Assembly: GCF_004798665.1 (NCBI RefSeq)
Contig: NZ_CP039292.1
Location: 2,790,001 to 2,854,000, forward strand
From: Actinomyces procaprae
Lineage (GTDB): Bacteria; Actinomycetota; Actinomycetes; Actinomycetales; Actinomycetaceae
Reading direction: 5' to 3'
DNA: 64,000 nucleotides
The position numbers and the translations under genes were made by a program. This document shows positions 53,101 to 62,411 of this stretch, in pieces. The notes below the pieces were generated by a model that searched no databases, had not been told where the DNA came from, and saw only the letters and a list, made by a program, of their open reading frames with translations. Position 1 is the first letter of the stretch; every line of letters begins with the position of its first letter.

Positions 53101-54033
53101 TCAGTTCGCCCCCTTTCTGCTGCGGACGCTGGAGGCGACTCCGCCGACAATGGCGAGGACAAGCAGGATCACCGCGACGGCAGCCGCATATCCGAAGTGC
53201 TTCTCCTGCACCATGGTGTGGTAGATGTAAGTGCCGAGGAACTCGGTGCCGTGGTTCGGTCCACCCTTGGTCACGAGGTAGGGCACGTCAAAGGTCTTCA
53301 GGGCGCCGATGAGGCCGAGAATGGCCAGCGCGCCGGTGGTTCCCCTGCACATCGGCCAGATGATCGAGCGCATGGTTCGCACGCCTCCGGCACCGTCGAT
53401 CCTTGCGGCCTCGAGTATCTCGGAGTCGATCTGACTCATCGCCGCGTAGTAGAGGATGAAGGTCATGCCGGTCCACTGCCAGACGGTGACCACCATGACC
53501 ACCCCCATCGCGGTGGACGGGGAGGCGAGCCAGGGCTGGCTCAGCCAGCCGAGCCCGACGTGCTGCAGGAGCCAGTTGAGCTGTCCATCGGCGTCGAAGA
53601 TCTGACGGAAGACCGGGGCCATGGTCGCGGGGGCCAAGACGGTCGGCACGAAGATGATCACCTTGTACACCGCACCCAGGCGGACCCTGGAATGCAGCAG
53701 CGCCGCCAGAATGAACCCCACGGCCGTCTGCACGGTGAACGTGATGATGAAGAAGTACAGGGTGTGCCACAGGGCTCCCCAGAAGACGTTGTCGCCGACG
53801 AGCTCGGCATAGTTCCCCGCACCTATGAAGTCGGGTGCGGAGAGGATGAAACCGTTCCAGTCAAGCGTGGAGACGAAGCCCGTGTACCCGATCGCGAAGT
53901 AGACGAGCCCGATGACCAGGACGGCCGCGGGCAGGATCCAGGGCAGGCCCCATGACTGCATGTCGATGCCACGCCGCGCCGCGGCCTCGGTCCCGGAAGC
54001 ACGCTTTGCCCGGGCGGGGCGTACGACCGTCAT
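53101..54033 (-). CDS. sugar ABC transporter permease (MalF type)
   Basis: 310 residues, six TM helices, EAA loop LEAARIDGAGGVRTMRSIIWPM. It follows the binding-protein gene after a 67-base gap that contains a stem-loop. Confidence 0.93.
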   Translation of the reverse strand: MTVVRPARAKRASGTEAAARRGIDMQSWGLPWILPAAVLVIGLVYFAIGYTGFVSTLDWNGFILSAPDFIGAGNYAELVGDNVFWGALWHTLYFFIITFTVQTAVGFILAALLHSRVRLGAVYKVIIFVPTVLAPATMAPVFRQIFDADGQLNWLLQHVGLGWLSQPWLASPSTAMGVVMVVTVWQWTGMTFILYYAAMSQIDSEILEAARIDGAGGVRTMRSIIWPMCRGTTGALAILGLIGALKTFDVPYLVTKGGPNHGTEFLGTYIYHTMVQEKHFGYAAAVAVILLVLAIVGGVASSVRSRKGAN

Positions 54034-54076
54034 AGCGGTTCTCCACTCGTCGCTGCCGCATCGTGGAGAGACCGCT
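54034..54076 (-). terminator. intercistronic hairpin after the binding-protein gene
   Basis: AGCGGTTCTCCAC (54034-54046) pairs with 54063-54076 with one bulged base. Position between binding-protein and permease genes as in the two other importers. Confidence 0.5.
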
Positions 54077-54100
54077 GTGGAAGCAACTCAGGCATTGCGC

Positions 54101-55471
54101 TCACCTCTCCGAGTCCACAACCGCCTGTAGCGCGGACAGCACTTCCTCGATCGTGACCGTCCCCGCGATGAGGCCGATCAGACCGTCCCGGTAGGCGCTG
54201 TTGAGATCCGCGCTGACGTCGGCGAAACGCGTGACACTGCTGCCGCCGGCCTGCTCCGTGTACGTCTGCAGGGGCTCCCTCTGCACCTCGGGGTCGACCA
54301 GGTCGATGGCGTCCCAGTCGGGGGTGACTCCCTCAAGCGCGGGGATGTCATTGAGAGTGTCGGCGATCGCCTGCTGACCGGCACTTGAGGCGGCCAACCA
54401 GGTGGCGAATGTCGTGGCCGCGGCCTGCTGCTGAGACATGCCGCTGACGGCGACACCGTAATCCGCGTCACCGAAGTAGCCGCCGATATTGCCCGTGCCC
54501 GCAACGTCCGGGAAGTCGATCGGAAGGATCGTGAACGGCTCCGGGTTGGACACCCCGGCGGCCTCCATGGCCGCCACCATCGCGTCCTTGACCGCGTACT
54601 GCGTGTACCAGGACCCCATCATGATCATGGCGTACTTGCCGGACATGAACATGTTGTTGGCGTCAGGGTACTGCTGGAGCCCGATCGCACCCTCCTGCAT
54701 GATCCCCTCATCGAAGAGGCTCTGCCAAATCTCGAGGCCCTGGGTGAAGACCGGGTCGCTGAACGGGATCTCCCCCTTCGCAGCCGCCACATATGAGCCC
54801 GGCCTGATGTTCTCCATGATCGCCTCGAAGGTGTCCATGTCGAAGGCGTGCTGGCCGGCGCCCTGAACGAAGCCGCCGACGCCCGCCGCTCGGAAGGCCT
54901 CGCAGGCCGACTTCCACTCGGCCAAAGTGGTCGGATGCTTGACACCGTGCTCGTCAAAGAGGTCCTGGTTGACCCACAGGCCGCCGGAGTACACGGCGCC
55001 GGCGGACAGGCCGACCAGCTTGTCGCCGACCGTGAGTCCGTCGACCCCGATCGAGGCGAGCCTGCTCCTCCAGTCGTCGCCCAGCGCCGCGGTGACCGCC
55101 TCCGTAAGGTCGATGGCGCCGGCTTCGAAGGTCTGGACTCCGCCGTTGGCAGAGCCAGGAGCGACGTTGAAGACGTCCGGTCCGTCCTTGGAGGTGATTG
55201 CGGGGCTGAGCACGGAGTCGTAGGAGTCGATCGGCTTGGAGACGAACTCGACGTGAATATCGGGGAACTCCTGGTTGAAGGCCTCGATGATCTTAGCCGC
55301 GTTGGCGGCGTCCGGCGTCCAGCCCCACCAGGTGATGTCACCGGTCGTGGCCGAGCCCTGCTGCTCCTGCCCGCCGCCGCACGCGCCGATGCCGGCAGCG
55401 ATGGCGATAGATGCGGCTAGACCGCCGAAGGATCGACGAGTCATGGGAAAGTTTCGCGAGTAGTGCATCAT
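54101..55471 (-). CDS. sugar ABC transporter substrate-binding lipoprotein
   Basis: 456 residues from ATG 55471, with AGGAGGAAGG upstream. MTRRSFGGLAAS twin-arginine-like signal and lipobox GIGAC (Cys31). CUT1-type binding fold (ITWWGWTPDAANAAKIIEAF; GKYAMIMMGSWYTQYA). First gene of the operon that ends in GH10, so a xylo-oligosaccharide or related ligand is likely. Divergent from its LacI regulator. Confidence 0.92.
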   Translation of the reverse strand: MMHYSRNFPMTRRSFGGLAASIAIAAGIGACGGGQEQQGSATTGDITWWGWTPDAANAAKIIEAFNQEFPDIHVEFVSKPIDSYDSVLSPAITSKDGPDVFNVAPGSANGGVQTFEAGAIDLTEAVTAALGDDWRSRLASIGVDGLTVGDKLVGLSAGAVYSGGLWVNQDLFDEHGVKHPTTLAEWKSACEAFRAAGVGGFVQGAGQHAFDMDTFEAIMENIRPGSYVAAAKGEIPFSDPVFTQGLEIWQSLFDEGIMQEGAIGLQQYPDANNMFMSGKYAMIMMGSWYTQYAVKDAMVAAMEAAGVSNPEPFTILPIDFPDVAGTGNIGGYFGDADYGVAVSGMSQQQAAATTFATWLAASSAGQQAIADTLNDIPALEGVTPDWDAIDLVDPEVQREPLQTYTEQAGGSSVTRFADVSADLNSAYRDGLIGLIAGTVTIEEVLSALQAVVDSER

Positions 55472-55530
55472 TGCACCTTCCTCCTAGCAAGCTCATTGTC
55501 CCCAAGAAGGGTTGCACACACCTTCGAGTG

Positions 55531-55558
55531 CCACGAAAGTTTCTTTTATCTTTCGTGG
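55531..55558. promoter_or_regulatory. LacI-family operator (CGAAAG-type palindrome)
   Basis: Exact inverted repeat CCACGAAAG-10-CTTTCGTGG (55531-55539, 55550-55558). The left half also contains GAAAGTTTC, the core of known actinobacterial xylan and glycoside LacI operators. It lies between the divergent importer and LacI genes. Confidence 0.65.
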
Positions 55559-55609
55559 CTCGCTAATCTAGTTCCATCGGCTGGTCCTGTCAAGAGAGGA
55601 GCCCCGACG

Positions 55610-56620
55610 ATGAGCCAGCGGGTCACAATCGCCTCCATCGCCCGGCAGGCCGGGGTCTCGGTCCCGACGGTCTCGAAAGTGCTCAACGGCCGCCCCGGCG
55701 TTTCAGAGACGACGCGCCGCGAGGTCGAGGCGCTCGCGTCGGCGCTCGGCTACAAGCCCCGCCACACCACCCGCCCGGCTCCGAGCCATCTGGTCGACTT
55801 CGTGATCTCCGGGCTCGACACGCAGTGGGCATCCGCGCTGCTCACCGGCGCCCAGGCCGAGGCCGCCCGCAGAGGAAAGGACCTCGTGGTCACCGCGACC
55901 CACGGATCTCCCGTCGGGGGAGCCCACTGGGTGGATCATCTGGTCACCCGCGGCTCCGCAGGAGTGGTCGTCGTCGTCTCGGAACTGCTCGAGGTGACCG
56001 AGCGCAAGATGCGCCAGCTGAAGATGCCGGTGGTCCTTCTCAACCCGTCAGGACACCAGCACCGTGACATCCCCACCGTCGCGGCCACGGACTGGGCGGG
56101 CTCACGGGACGCCACAGAGCACCTGGTCTCCCTCGGTCACCGCCGGATCGCCTACATCACCGGCCCGATGGACCTCGTCTCTCACCAGGACCGTCTTGAC
56201 GCCTACCGCTCCGTCCTCAGCCGCCACCAAATCCCCTACGACCCCGAGCTCGTCGTCACCGGCAACTCCCTGTTCGAGGGCGGCTACCGGCTCACGCCGC
56301 GGCTCCTCGCCCTGGACAACCCGCCGACGGCAATCCTCAACGGCTCCGACGAGCAGGCCTACGGCAGCTACCGGGCGATCAAGGACGCCGGCTTGGCCAT
56401 CCCCGAAGACATCTCCGTCATCGGCTTCGACGACGTGGACCTGTGCCAGTGGGTCTCGCCCCCCATGACCACCGTCCACCAGCCCCTGATCGAGATGGCG
56501 CAGGAGGCCACGCGCATGGTCATCGATCTCTCCGAGGATCCGCACGCGCCGGCGCAGAACATCGAACTCGCCACGACCCTGGTCGTGCGTTCATCGACAG
56601 GGCCCGCGCCCCGCCACTGA
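55610..56620 (+). CDS. LacI-family transcriptional regulator
   Basis: 336 residues from ATG 55610 (GAGAGGAG upstream). HTH TIASIARQAGVSVPTVSKVL and hinge YKPRHTTR, then the effector-binding domain (SVIGFDDVDLCQWVSPPMTT). It most likely controls the divergent seven-gene operon and itself through 55531-55558. Confidence 0.92.
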   Translation: MSQRVTIASIARQAGVSVPTVSKVLNGRPGVSETTRREVEALASALGYKPRHTTRPAPSHLVDFVISGLDTQWASALLTGAQAEAARRGKDLVVTATHGSPVGGAHWVDHLVTRGSAGVVVVVSELLEVTERKMRQLKMPVVLLNPSGHQHRDIPTVAATDWAGSRDATEHLVSLGHRRIAYITGPMDLVSHQDRLDAYRSVLSRHQIPYDPELVVTGNSLFEGGYRLTPRLLALDNPPTAILNGSDEQAYGSYRAIKDAGLAIPEDISVIGFDDVDLCQWVSPPMTTVHQPLIEMAQEATRMVIDLSEDPHAPAQNIELATTLVVRSSTGPAPRH

Positions 56621-56677
56621 GCGGAGCGGCATCAGACCGGACGGGAGCCGCCGCGCACTCGCCCGCGCCCGGCCTCG

Positions 56678-57973
56678 TCACTCCTTGGCGGCGGCCGCGG
56701 TCATGGCGTCGACGATGCCCTGGGCGTCGCCCTTGCCCGCCAGCATGTCGACCACCGCGACGTTGAGCGCGTTGCCGATGTTCTGCCCCAGGGAGGTGTC
56801 CAGCCACACCTGCGAGTAGGCGGCGTCGTTGCCCGCCTGCATGGCGTCGGCCAGGGGGCCCGCCGCGATTACCCCCTGGGCGTCCCGGTTGGCGGGCAGC
56901 ATGTCGAAGGCCTCGGCGTAGGCCTCCTGGTTGTCCTTGGTCATGATGAAGTTGAGGAACTCGGCGCACAGCTCGGCCGGGGCCGTAGCCGAGCAGGAGT
57001 AGCCGTCAACGCCACCCATGATGGCGGTCGGATCGCCCTCGCCACCCTCAACGGCGGGGAAGGGGAACCAGCCCAGATCGGGAAGCGGCTGCTCATCCGG
57101 GGTCAACGAGGCGATGACACCCACGTCCCAGGTGCCCATGAGCTCCATGGCGGCCTGGTGGTTTGCCACCAGGCCCGCGGATGAACCGGCGCCCTGCTGG
57201 GCGGAGGTGGTCAGGAAGCCGCTGTTGAAGGGCTCGGTGGCGGCGAAGTCGGCCAGATCCTCCCCGGCGTCGACCCAGCACTGGTCGGAGAACTCCAGCT
57301 CCGACAGCGACGTCTCCAACCTCTCCTGACTGCACTCGCGCAGCACGAACTGGTAGTACCAGTGGGCGGCGGGCCAAGCGTCCTTGCCGCCCAAGGCGAT
57401 TGGAGCAGTGCCGGACTCCTTCAGCTTGGCCACCGCGTCGGACAGCTCCGCGATCGTCGTCGGCGTCTCGGTGATGCCCGCAGCGTCGAACAGCTCCTGC
57501 GAGTAGTAGATCCCCTCGGGCTGGAAGGAGGTGGGCATCGCATACAAGGAACCGTCGATGGTGTAGGGCGCGAAGGTGCCCTCGGCCACCGATTCGCGCA
57601 CCTCCGGGTCCACCAAATCCGTGATGTCGAGCAGCTGGCCCGCCTCGACCATGTCGGCCATCTTGCCGCCGCCGCGCTGGACGAACAGGTCCGGGGCCTG
57701 CCCGCCGGCCAGCGCCGTCTGCAGCTTGCCGTCGATGTCCTCGTTGGAGATCGCCACCACGTCAATGGTCACGCCCTCGTGGGCGGCCTCGAAGTCGGCC
57801 GTGACCTCCTCCCAGTACGCCGCCCAGGCAGGCGTGGTGGAGTTGTTCCAGAAGGTCAGCGTGACCTCCTCCCCACCGTCGGCCGAGTTCGCACCGCATG
57901 CAGTCAGCGCCAGCGAGGCGGCCAGCACGGCGGCGGCTCCGAGGCGGCGTCCGCGCCCCGCAGATAGCTTCAT
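56678..57973 (-). CDS. sugar ABC transporter substrate-binding lipoprotein (second copy)
   Basis: 431 residues from ATG 57973. Lipobox LTAC (Cys26). It is a close paralog of the protein at 62412-63734: long stretches are identical, including DAWPAAHWYY, NHQAAMELMGTW and the last 28 residues. It ends an operon that begins with its paralog. No permease follows it, so it must share the permeases at 60437-62322 or work with others. Likely ligand: xylo-oligosaccharides or beta-glycosides. Confidence 0.92.
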   Translation of the reverse strand: MKLSAGRGRRLGAAAVLAASLALTACGANSADGGEEVTLTFWNNSTTPAWAAYWEEVTADFEAAHEGVTIDVVAISNEDIDGKLQTALAGGQAPDLFVQRGGGKMADMVEAGQLLDITDLVDPEVRESVAEGTFAPYTIDGSLYAMPTSFQPEGIYYSQELFDAAGITETPTTIAELSDAVAKLKESGTAPIALGGKDAWPAAHWYYQFVLRECSQERLETSLSELEFSDQCWVDAGEDLADFAATEPFNSGFLTTSAQQGAGSSAGLVANHQAAMELMGTWDVGVIASLTPDEQPLPDLGWFPFPAVEGGEGDPTAIMGGVDGYSCSATAPAELCAEFLNFIMTKDNQEAYAEAFDMLPANRDAQGVIAAGPLADAMQAGNDAAYSQVWLDTSLGQNIGNALNVAVVDMLAGKGDAQGIVDAMTAAAAKE

Positions 57974-58026
57974 CCTTGAAACCTCCGTAGATCGTTTGTG
58001 ACTGGTGGAAGCCGTGGCAGGCGCCC

Positions 58027-60393
58027 TCAGGCGGGCGTCACGTCCACCGGCGTGGTGAGTACGCGGCCCTCGCCGACCTCGCGACGAGCGCCGGTGATTT
58101 CGACGGCGAGCGGCGCCAGCCGGTCCTCGCTGCTGGTGCCGGCGGCGAGCAGGATCTGCCCGGGCTCGACGATGCGCCGGTGGTCTACGCCGGTGAAGGA
58201 GGTGCGGTCGGCGTGCACGGTGAAGGTGACCCGCTTGGACTCCCCCGCCTCCAGGTCCACCTTGGCGAAGCCGATGAGGGCCTTCAGCGGGCGCACCACC
58301 TCGGCCACCGGGTCGGACAGGTACAGCTGGACCACCTCGGCGCCGGCGCGGTCGGAGGTGTTGGTGACCGTGACCGCGTACTCGACCTGGCCGCCCGCGT
58401 CCATCCGGGGGGCGGCCACGGCCGGGTCGGTGAGGGTGAAAGTCGAGTAGCCGAGCCCGTAGCCGAAGGGGTACAGCGGCGTGGGGTCCAGGTTGGAGAT
58501 GCCATCGGCGTGCCAGGCGAGCGGCGCCGCCAGATAGGTGCCCGGCTGGCCGCCGCGGCCATTCGGAATGGCGACGGGCAGCCGCCCGGAGGGGTTGACC
58601 GCTCCGGTGAGCACGCCGGCGATGGCGTCGGCGCCCTCCACGCCCGGCATGAAGGCCTGCACGATGGCGGCGCAGCGGTCGGCGTACTCCCCCAGCGCAT
58701 AGGGGCGGCCGGTGACCAGCACCAGCACGGTGGGCGTGCCGGTCGCCAGCACGGCCTCCAGCAGCTCCCCCTGGCGTCCGGGCAGGCCCAGGTCGACGAC
58801 GTCGCAGCCCTCCCCCGAGGTGCCGCCGCCGAAGAGCCCGGCGATGTCCCCGAGGGTCACTACGGCCACCTCGGCGGCCGCGGCGGCCGCGACGGCGGCC
58901 TCGAAGTCCTCGGCGCGCCCGTCGATGAAGCCGACGCCCCGGTGGAAGGTGGCCCCACCGGGGCGGGCGGCACGCAGCGCCTCGGGCAGGTCGCGGATCT
59001 CCAGCCCGGTGGTGCGGCCGCCGTCGCGGCTGAGCACGTGGTTGGGGAAGGAGTAGCAGCCCAGGAAGGAGCGCACGTCCTCCCACACCGGGCCGGACAC
59101 GGCCACGCTCGCCTCGGGGGCGAGCGGCAGCACGCCGTCGTTCTTCAGCAGGACCACCGACTCCTCCGCCAGGGCGCGGGCCACCGCCCGGTTGCCGGGA
59201 GAGTCCAGGTCGCGGCCCGTATCGACGCCGGTGGTCGGCTCCCAGCCGGCGTCGAGCAGGCCCAGCTGGGCCTTCTGGGTCAGGACCCGGACGACGGCGG
59301 TGTCGAGCTCGGCCTCGGTGAGCAGGCCGGCGTCCAGCGCCGCCTCGAGGTGGGAGTAGCAGGTGGTCTCCGGCAGCTCCACGTCCAGCCCGGCGCGTAC
59401 CGCCAGCGCGGCGGCGTGGGCGTAGTCCCCGGCGACGTGGTGCATGGCCTGGAGGAAGCGCACCGACCAGTAGTCGGAGACCACCGTGCCGGAAAAGCCC
59501 CAGCGCTCGCGCAGCACCTGCGTGAGCAGGTGGTGGGAGGCGGCCACCGGTTCGCCGTCGATGTCGGAGTAGGAGTTCATGACGGCGGCGACGCCGCCCT
59601 CGCGTACCGCCATCTCAAACGGCGGCAGCATGACGTCCTCCAGCTCGCGCACGCCCATGGGCACCGGGGCGTGATTGCGGCCGGCCTTTGAGGCCGGGTA
59701 GGCGACGAAGTGCTTGAGGGTGGCGTGTACTCCCTGGGCCTGCAGGCCGCGCACGTAGGCGGTGCCGAGCGTGCCCACCAGGTAGGGGTCCTCCCCGCAG
59801 GTCTCCTCCACGCGCCCCCACCGGTAGTCGCGCACGACGTCGAGCAGCGGGGCCAGGCCCTGGTGGACGCCGACGGCGTGCAGGTCGGCACCGATGCGCC
59901 CGGCCATCTGCTCCACGAGCGCGGGTCGCCAGGTGGCGCCCCAGGCGATGGCGGCCGGGTAGACGGTCGCCCCCAGCGCCGTGAACCCGGTCAGGCACTC
60001 CTCGTGGACGATCGCCGGGATGCCGAAGGCGTTGCGGGCGATGACGTCACGCTGCAGGCGCGCCAGCTTGGCCGCTCCCTCGGCGACGCTGACGGGGTCG
60101 GTGCCGTATATGCGGGTGAGGTGTCCCAGTCCGTCGTCGACGCTCTCCTCCCAGCCCTGGCGCCCGGCCTTGAACGCGTCCTCCATGGGGGCGACCGGGT
60201 GACCGGTCTCGGATGCGTCCGCGTCGCCGTCGTGCTCGCCGTCGCCGGCCGGCTCCGGTGCGGGCACGGCCTGTTCCTCGTCGCGCTCCCAGAAGGAGGC
60301 GAGCTGGTGGATCTTCTCCCGGCGGCTCATGGCGGCGAGGAGGGCTGCGGCCCGCTGGTCGGCAGGCAGGGAGGTGTCGTTCCAGGTGTTCAC
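58027..60393 (-). CDS. GH3 family beta-glycosidase (beta-xylosidase/glucosidase)
   Basis: 788 residues, no signal peptide. Barrel domain with KHFVAYPASKAGRNHAP and the nucleophile Asp near residue 304 in GTVVSDYWSV. Alpha/beta sandwich (GDIAGLFGGGTSGEG) and C-terminal fibronectin-III-like domain (GAEVVQLYLSDP) complete the usual order. It cleaves short beta-linked oligosaccharides after import. 43 bases after the MalG-type permease. Confidence 0.93.
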   Translation of the reverse strand: MNTWNDTSLPADQRAAALLAAMSRREKIHQLASFWERDEEQAVPAPEPAGDGEHDGDADASETGHPVAPMEDAFKAGRQGWEESVDDGLGHLTRIYGTDPVSVAEGAAKLARLQRDVIARNAFGIPAIVHEECLTGFTALGATVYPAAIAWGATWRPALVEQMAGRIGADLHAVGVHQGLAPLLDVVRDYRWGRVEETCGEDPYLVGTLGTAYVRGLQAQGVHATLKHFVAYPASKAGRNHAPVPMGVRELEDVMLPPFEMAVREGGVAAVMNSYSDIDGEPVAASHHLLTQVLRERWGFSGTVVSDYWSVRFLQAMHHVAGDYAHAAALAVRAGLDVELPETTCYSHLEAALDAGLLTEAELDTAVVRVLTQKAQLGLLDAGWEPTTGVDTGRDLDSPGNRAVARALAEESVVLLKNDGVLPLAPEASVAVSGPVWEDVRSFLGCYSFPNHVLSRDGGRTTGLEIRDLPEALRAARPGGATFHRGVGFIDGRAEDFEAAVAAAAAAEVAVVTLGDIAGLFGGGTSGEGCDVVDLGLPGRQGELLEAVLATGTPTVLVLVTGRPYALGEYADRCAAIVQAFMPGVEGADAIAGVLTGAVNPSGRLPVAIPNGRGGQPGTYLAAPLAWHADGISNLDPTPLYPFGYGLGYSTFTLTDPAVAAPRMDAGGQVEYAVTVTNTSDRAGAEVVQLYLSDPVAEVVRPLKALIGFAKVDLEAGESKRVTFTVHADRTSFTGVDHRRIVEPGQILLAAGTSSEDRLAPLAVEITGARREVGEGRVLTTPVDVTPA

Positions 60394-60436
60394 GGTTGGC
60401 TCCAGGTTGGTTTGGTGGCGGGCGGCGGTGGGAGGG

Positions 60437-61345
60437 TCAGCCCTTGACTGCGCCGGTCAGGCCGCCGACGATGCGCCGCTCGAAGAGGCTGAAGACCACG
60501 AGGGCGGGGATCATGGACAGGGAGGTGAAGGCGAGCACCTGGGCGGTGTTGACCGAGTGCTCGGAGGCGAAGGCCTGGACCCCCAGCGGGAGGGTGTACT
60601 TGGAGTGGTCGGTCAGGATGAACAGCGGCAGCATGTAGGAGTTCCAGGAGCCGACGAAGGTGAGGATGCCGGTGGTGACCACACCGGGCGCCGACAGGGG
60701 CACCACCACGCGCCAGAAGAAGCCCATGCGCCCGCAGCCGTCCAGGGAGGCGGCCTCCTCCAGCTCCTTGGGGATGGCCCGCAGGAAGGGCACCAGAATG
60801 ATGACCGTCTGCGGCAGGGCGAAGGCGATGCCGGGGATGATGATGCCCGCCAGGGAGTTCATCATGCCCAGATTCTTGATCAGGATGTACAGCGGTGTGA
60901 TGGCCACCGTCATGGGGAACATGAGCCCGGCCGCGAACAGCATGTACAGGGCGCTGCCGCCCTTGAAGGGGTAGCGGGCGATGACGAAGCTGACCATCAG
61001 CCCAAGCGTGACGGTGCCCAGGGTGCCGCAGGCGGCCGCAATCGTGGAGTTGCCGACCTGCTGCCAGAACCCGGAGCTGGTGAGCACCACCCGGTAGTTG
61101 TCCACCACCCAGGGGTCGGGCAGGCCCGCGGGATCGGCGGTGATCTGCGAATTGTTGCGGAAGCCGCCGAGGATGACGTAGACGACCGGGGCGAGCAGCG
61201 CGGCAATCACCAGCGCGGCCACCAGGTAGACCGCGGGGCTGGCCCATTCCGGCTTGGCCTTGGCGGCCCGCCCGGGGCGGCGCCTTCCGGCGGAGGCGGG
61301 CGCGGCGGGGTCGAGGGGCTTGATGGAGGATGCGGCGGCGGTCAT
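60437..61345 (-). CDS. sugar ABC transporter permease (MalG type)
   Basis: 302 residues from ATG 61345, overlapping the stop of the MalF-type gene (ATGA). Basic N-terminal tail, six TM helices, EAA loop EEAASLDGCGRMGFFWRVVV. Confidence 0.94.
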   Translation of the reverse strand: MTAAASSIKPLDPAAPASAGRRRPGRAAKAKPEWASPAVYLVAALVIAALLAPVVYVILGGFRNNSQITADPAGLPDPWVVDNYRVVLTSSGFWQQVGNSTIAAACGTLGTVTLGLMVSFVIARYPFKGGSALYMLFAAGLMFPMTVAITPLYILIKNLGMMNSLAGIIIPGIAFALPQTVIILVPFLRAIPKELEEAASLDGCGRMGFFWRVVVPLSAPGVVTTGILTFVGSWNSYMLPLFILTDHSKYTLPLGVQAFASEHSVNTAQVLAFTSLSMIPALVVFSLFERRIVGGLTGAVKG

Positions 61346-62322
61346 CGGCTGCTCCCGGTCAGTGCGCCCTCGGTGTCGCGGCGCAGGACGAATCGTTGAT
61401 AGGTCAGGGCAATCACCAGGGAGATCAGGAACAGCACCACCGCTACCGCGTTTCCGTAGCCGTAGTTGCCGCTCATGCGCCCGTTGACCACCATGTAGGT
61501 GGCCATGGTGGAGGTGCCCGCGGTGGAGGAGATGTACTGCCCCCAGATGATGTAGACCAGGTCGAACAGCTGCAGGGAGCCGATGATCGACAGGAAGCCC
61601 CACATGCGCATGGTCGGTCCCAGCAGCGGGATGGTGATCTTGCGCTGAATCTGCCAGTAGGAGGCGCCGTCGACCTTGGCGGCCTCGGTCAGTTCCTCCG
61701 GAATGCCCTGCATACCGGCCAGGAAGATGATGACGGCGAAGCCGGCGTACTTCCAGGTCAGGATGAACAACAGGATGGTCAGGGCGGTCTTGGGGTTGGA
61801 GATCCAGTCATTGGCGAGGGCACCGAGGCCTAGCTTGCGCAGCAGGCCGTTCATGGCGCCGTCGGTCTGCAGGATCAGCCCCCAGGCGGTTCCGGCGATG
61901 ACCTCGGAGATGACATAGGGGATGAAGATCAGGACGCGGATGACCGACTGGCCGCGCATCTTCTTGTTCAGCAGCAGCGCCAGGAGCAGGGCGAAGGGGC
62001 CCTGCAGCGCCAGGGAGCCGACCACGACGATGGCGTTGTGCCGCAGCACGTTGTGGAACTCGGGGTCGGTCAGGATCGTGCGGTAGTTGTCGAAGCCGAC
62101 GAAGTTGGTGGGAACGCCGAAGCCCTTCCACTTGAAGAAGCCGTAGTAGGCGGCCATGATCACCGGCAGGATGACGAAGGTCAGGAACATGATGACGGCG
62201 GGAGCGGACAGGGCGGTGATCTCCACCCGGTCCCGCCAGGACAGGGAGCTGGGACTCTTCCTCTTCTTACTCCGCCTGACGGCGGTGGCGCCGCCGGCAG
62301 GCGCTGAAGTTACTGCTGTCAT
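61342..62322 (-). CDS. sugar ABC transporter permease (MalF type)
   Basis: 326 residues from ATG 62322. Six TM helices, EAA loop TEAAKVDGASYWQIQRKITI. It follows the first binding protein after a hairpin-containing gap of 89 bases. Confidence 0.94.
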   Translation of the reverse strand: MTAVTSAPAGGATAVRRSKKRKSPSSLSWRDRVEITALSAPAVIMFLTFVILPVIMAAYYGFFKWKGFGVPTNFVGFDNYRTILTDPEFHNVLRHNAIVVVGSLALQGPFALLLALLLNKKMRGQSVIRVLIFIPYVISEVIAGTAWGLILQTDGAMNGLLRKLGLGALANDWISNPKTALTILLFILTWKYAGFAVIIFLAGMQGIPEELTEAAKVDGASYWQIQRKITIPLLGPTMRMWGFLSIIGSLQLFDLVYIIWGQYISSTAGTSTMATYMVVNGRMSGNYGYGNAVAVVLFLISLVIALTYQRFVLRRDTEGALTGSSR

Positions 62323-62345
62323 GTGCGGATCTCGTTTCGTGGATT

Positions 62346-62387
62346 GGCCGCGACGCGCCCGGGGCGCGTCCTGGGCGCGCCGCGGCC
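62346..62387 (-). terminator. intercistronic hairpin after the binding-protein gene
   Basis: GGCCGCG + GCGCCC pair with GGGCGC + CGCGGCC across two unpaired bases on each side (62346-62387). Same position as the hairpins in the other two importer operons. Confidence 0.55.
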
Positions 62388-62411
62388 TACTGGTTGAGAG
62401 TTGAGAGGGAA

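Noticed and set aside
57974..59086. Upstream extension of the second binding-protein frame
   Set aside because: It overlaps the GH3 gene out of frame; the lipoprotein signal peptide fixes the start at 57973.
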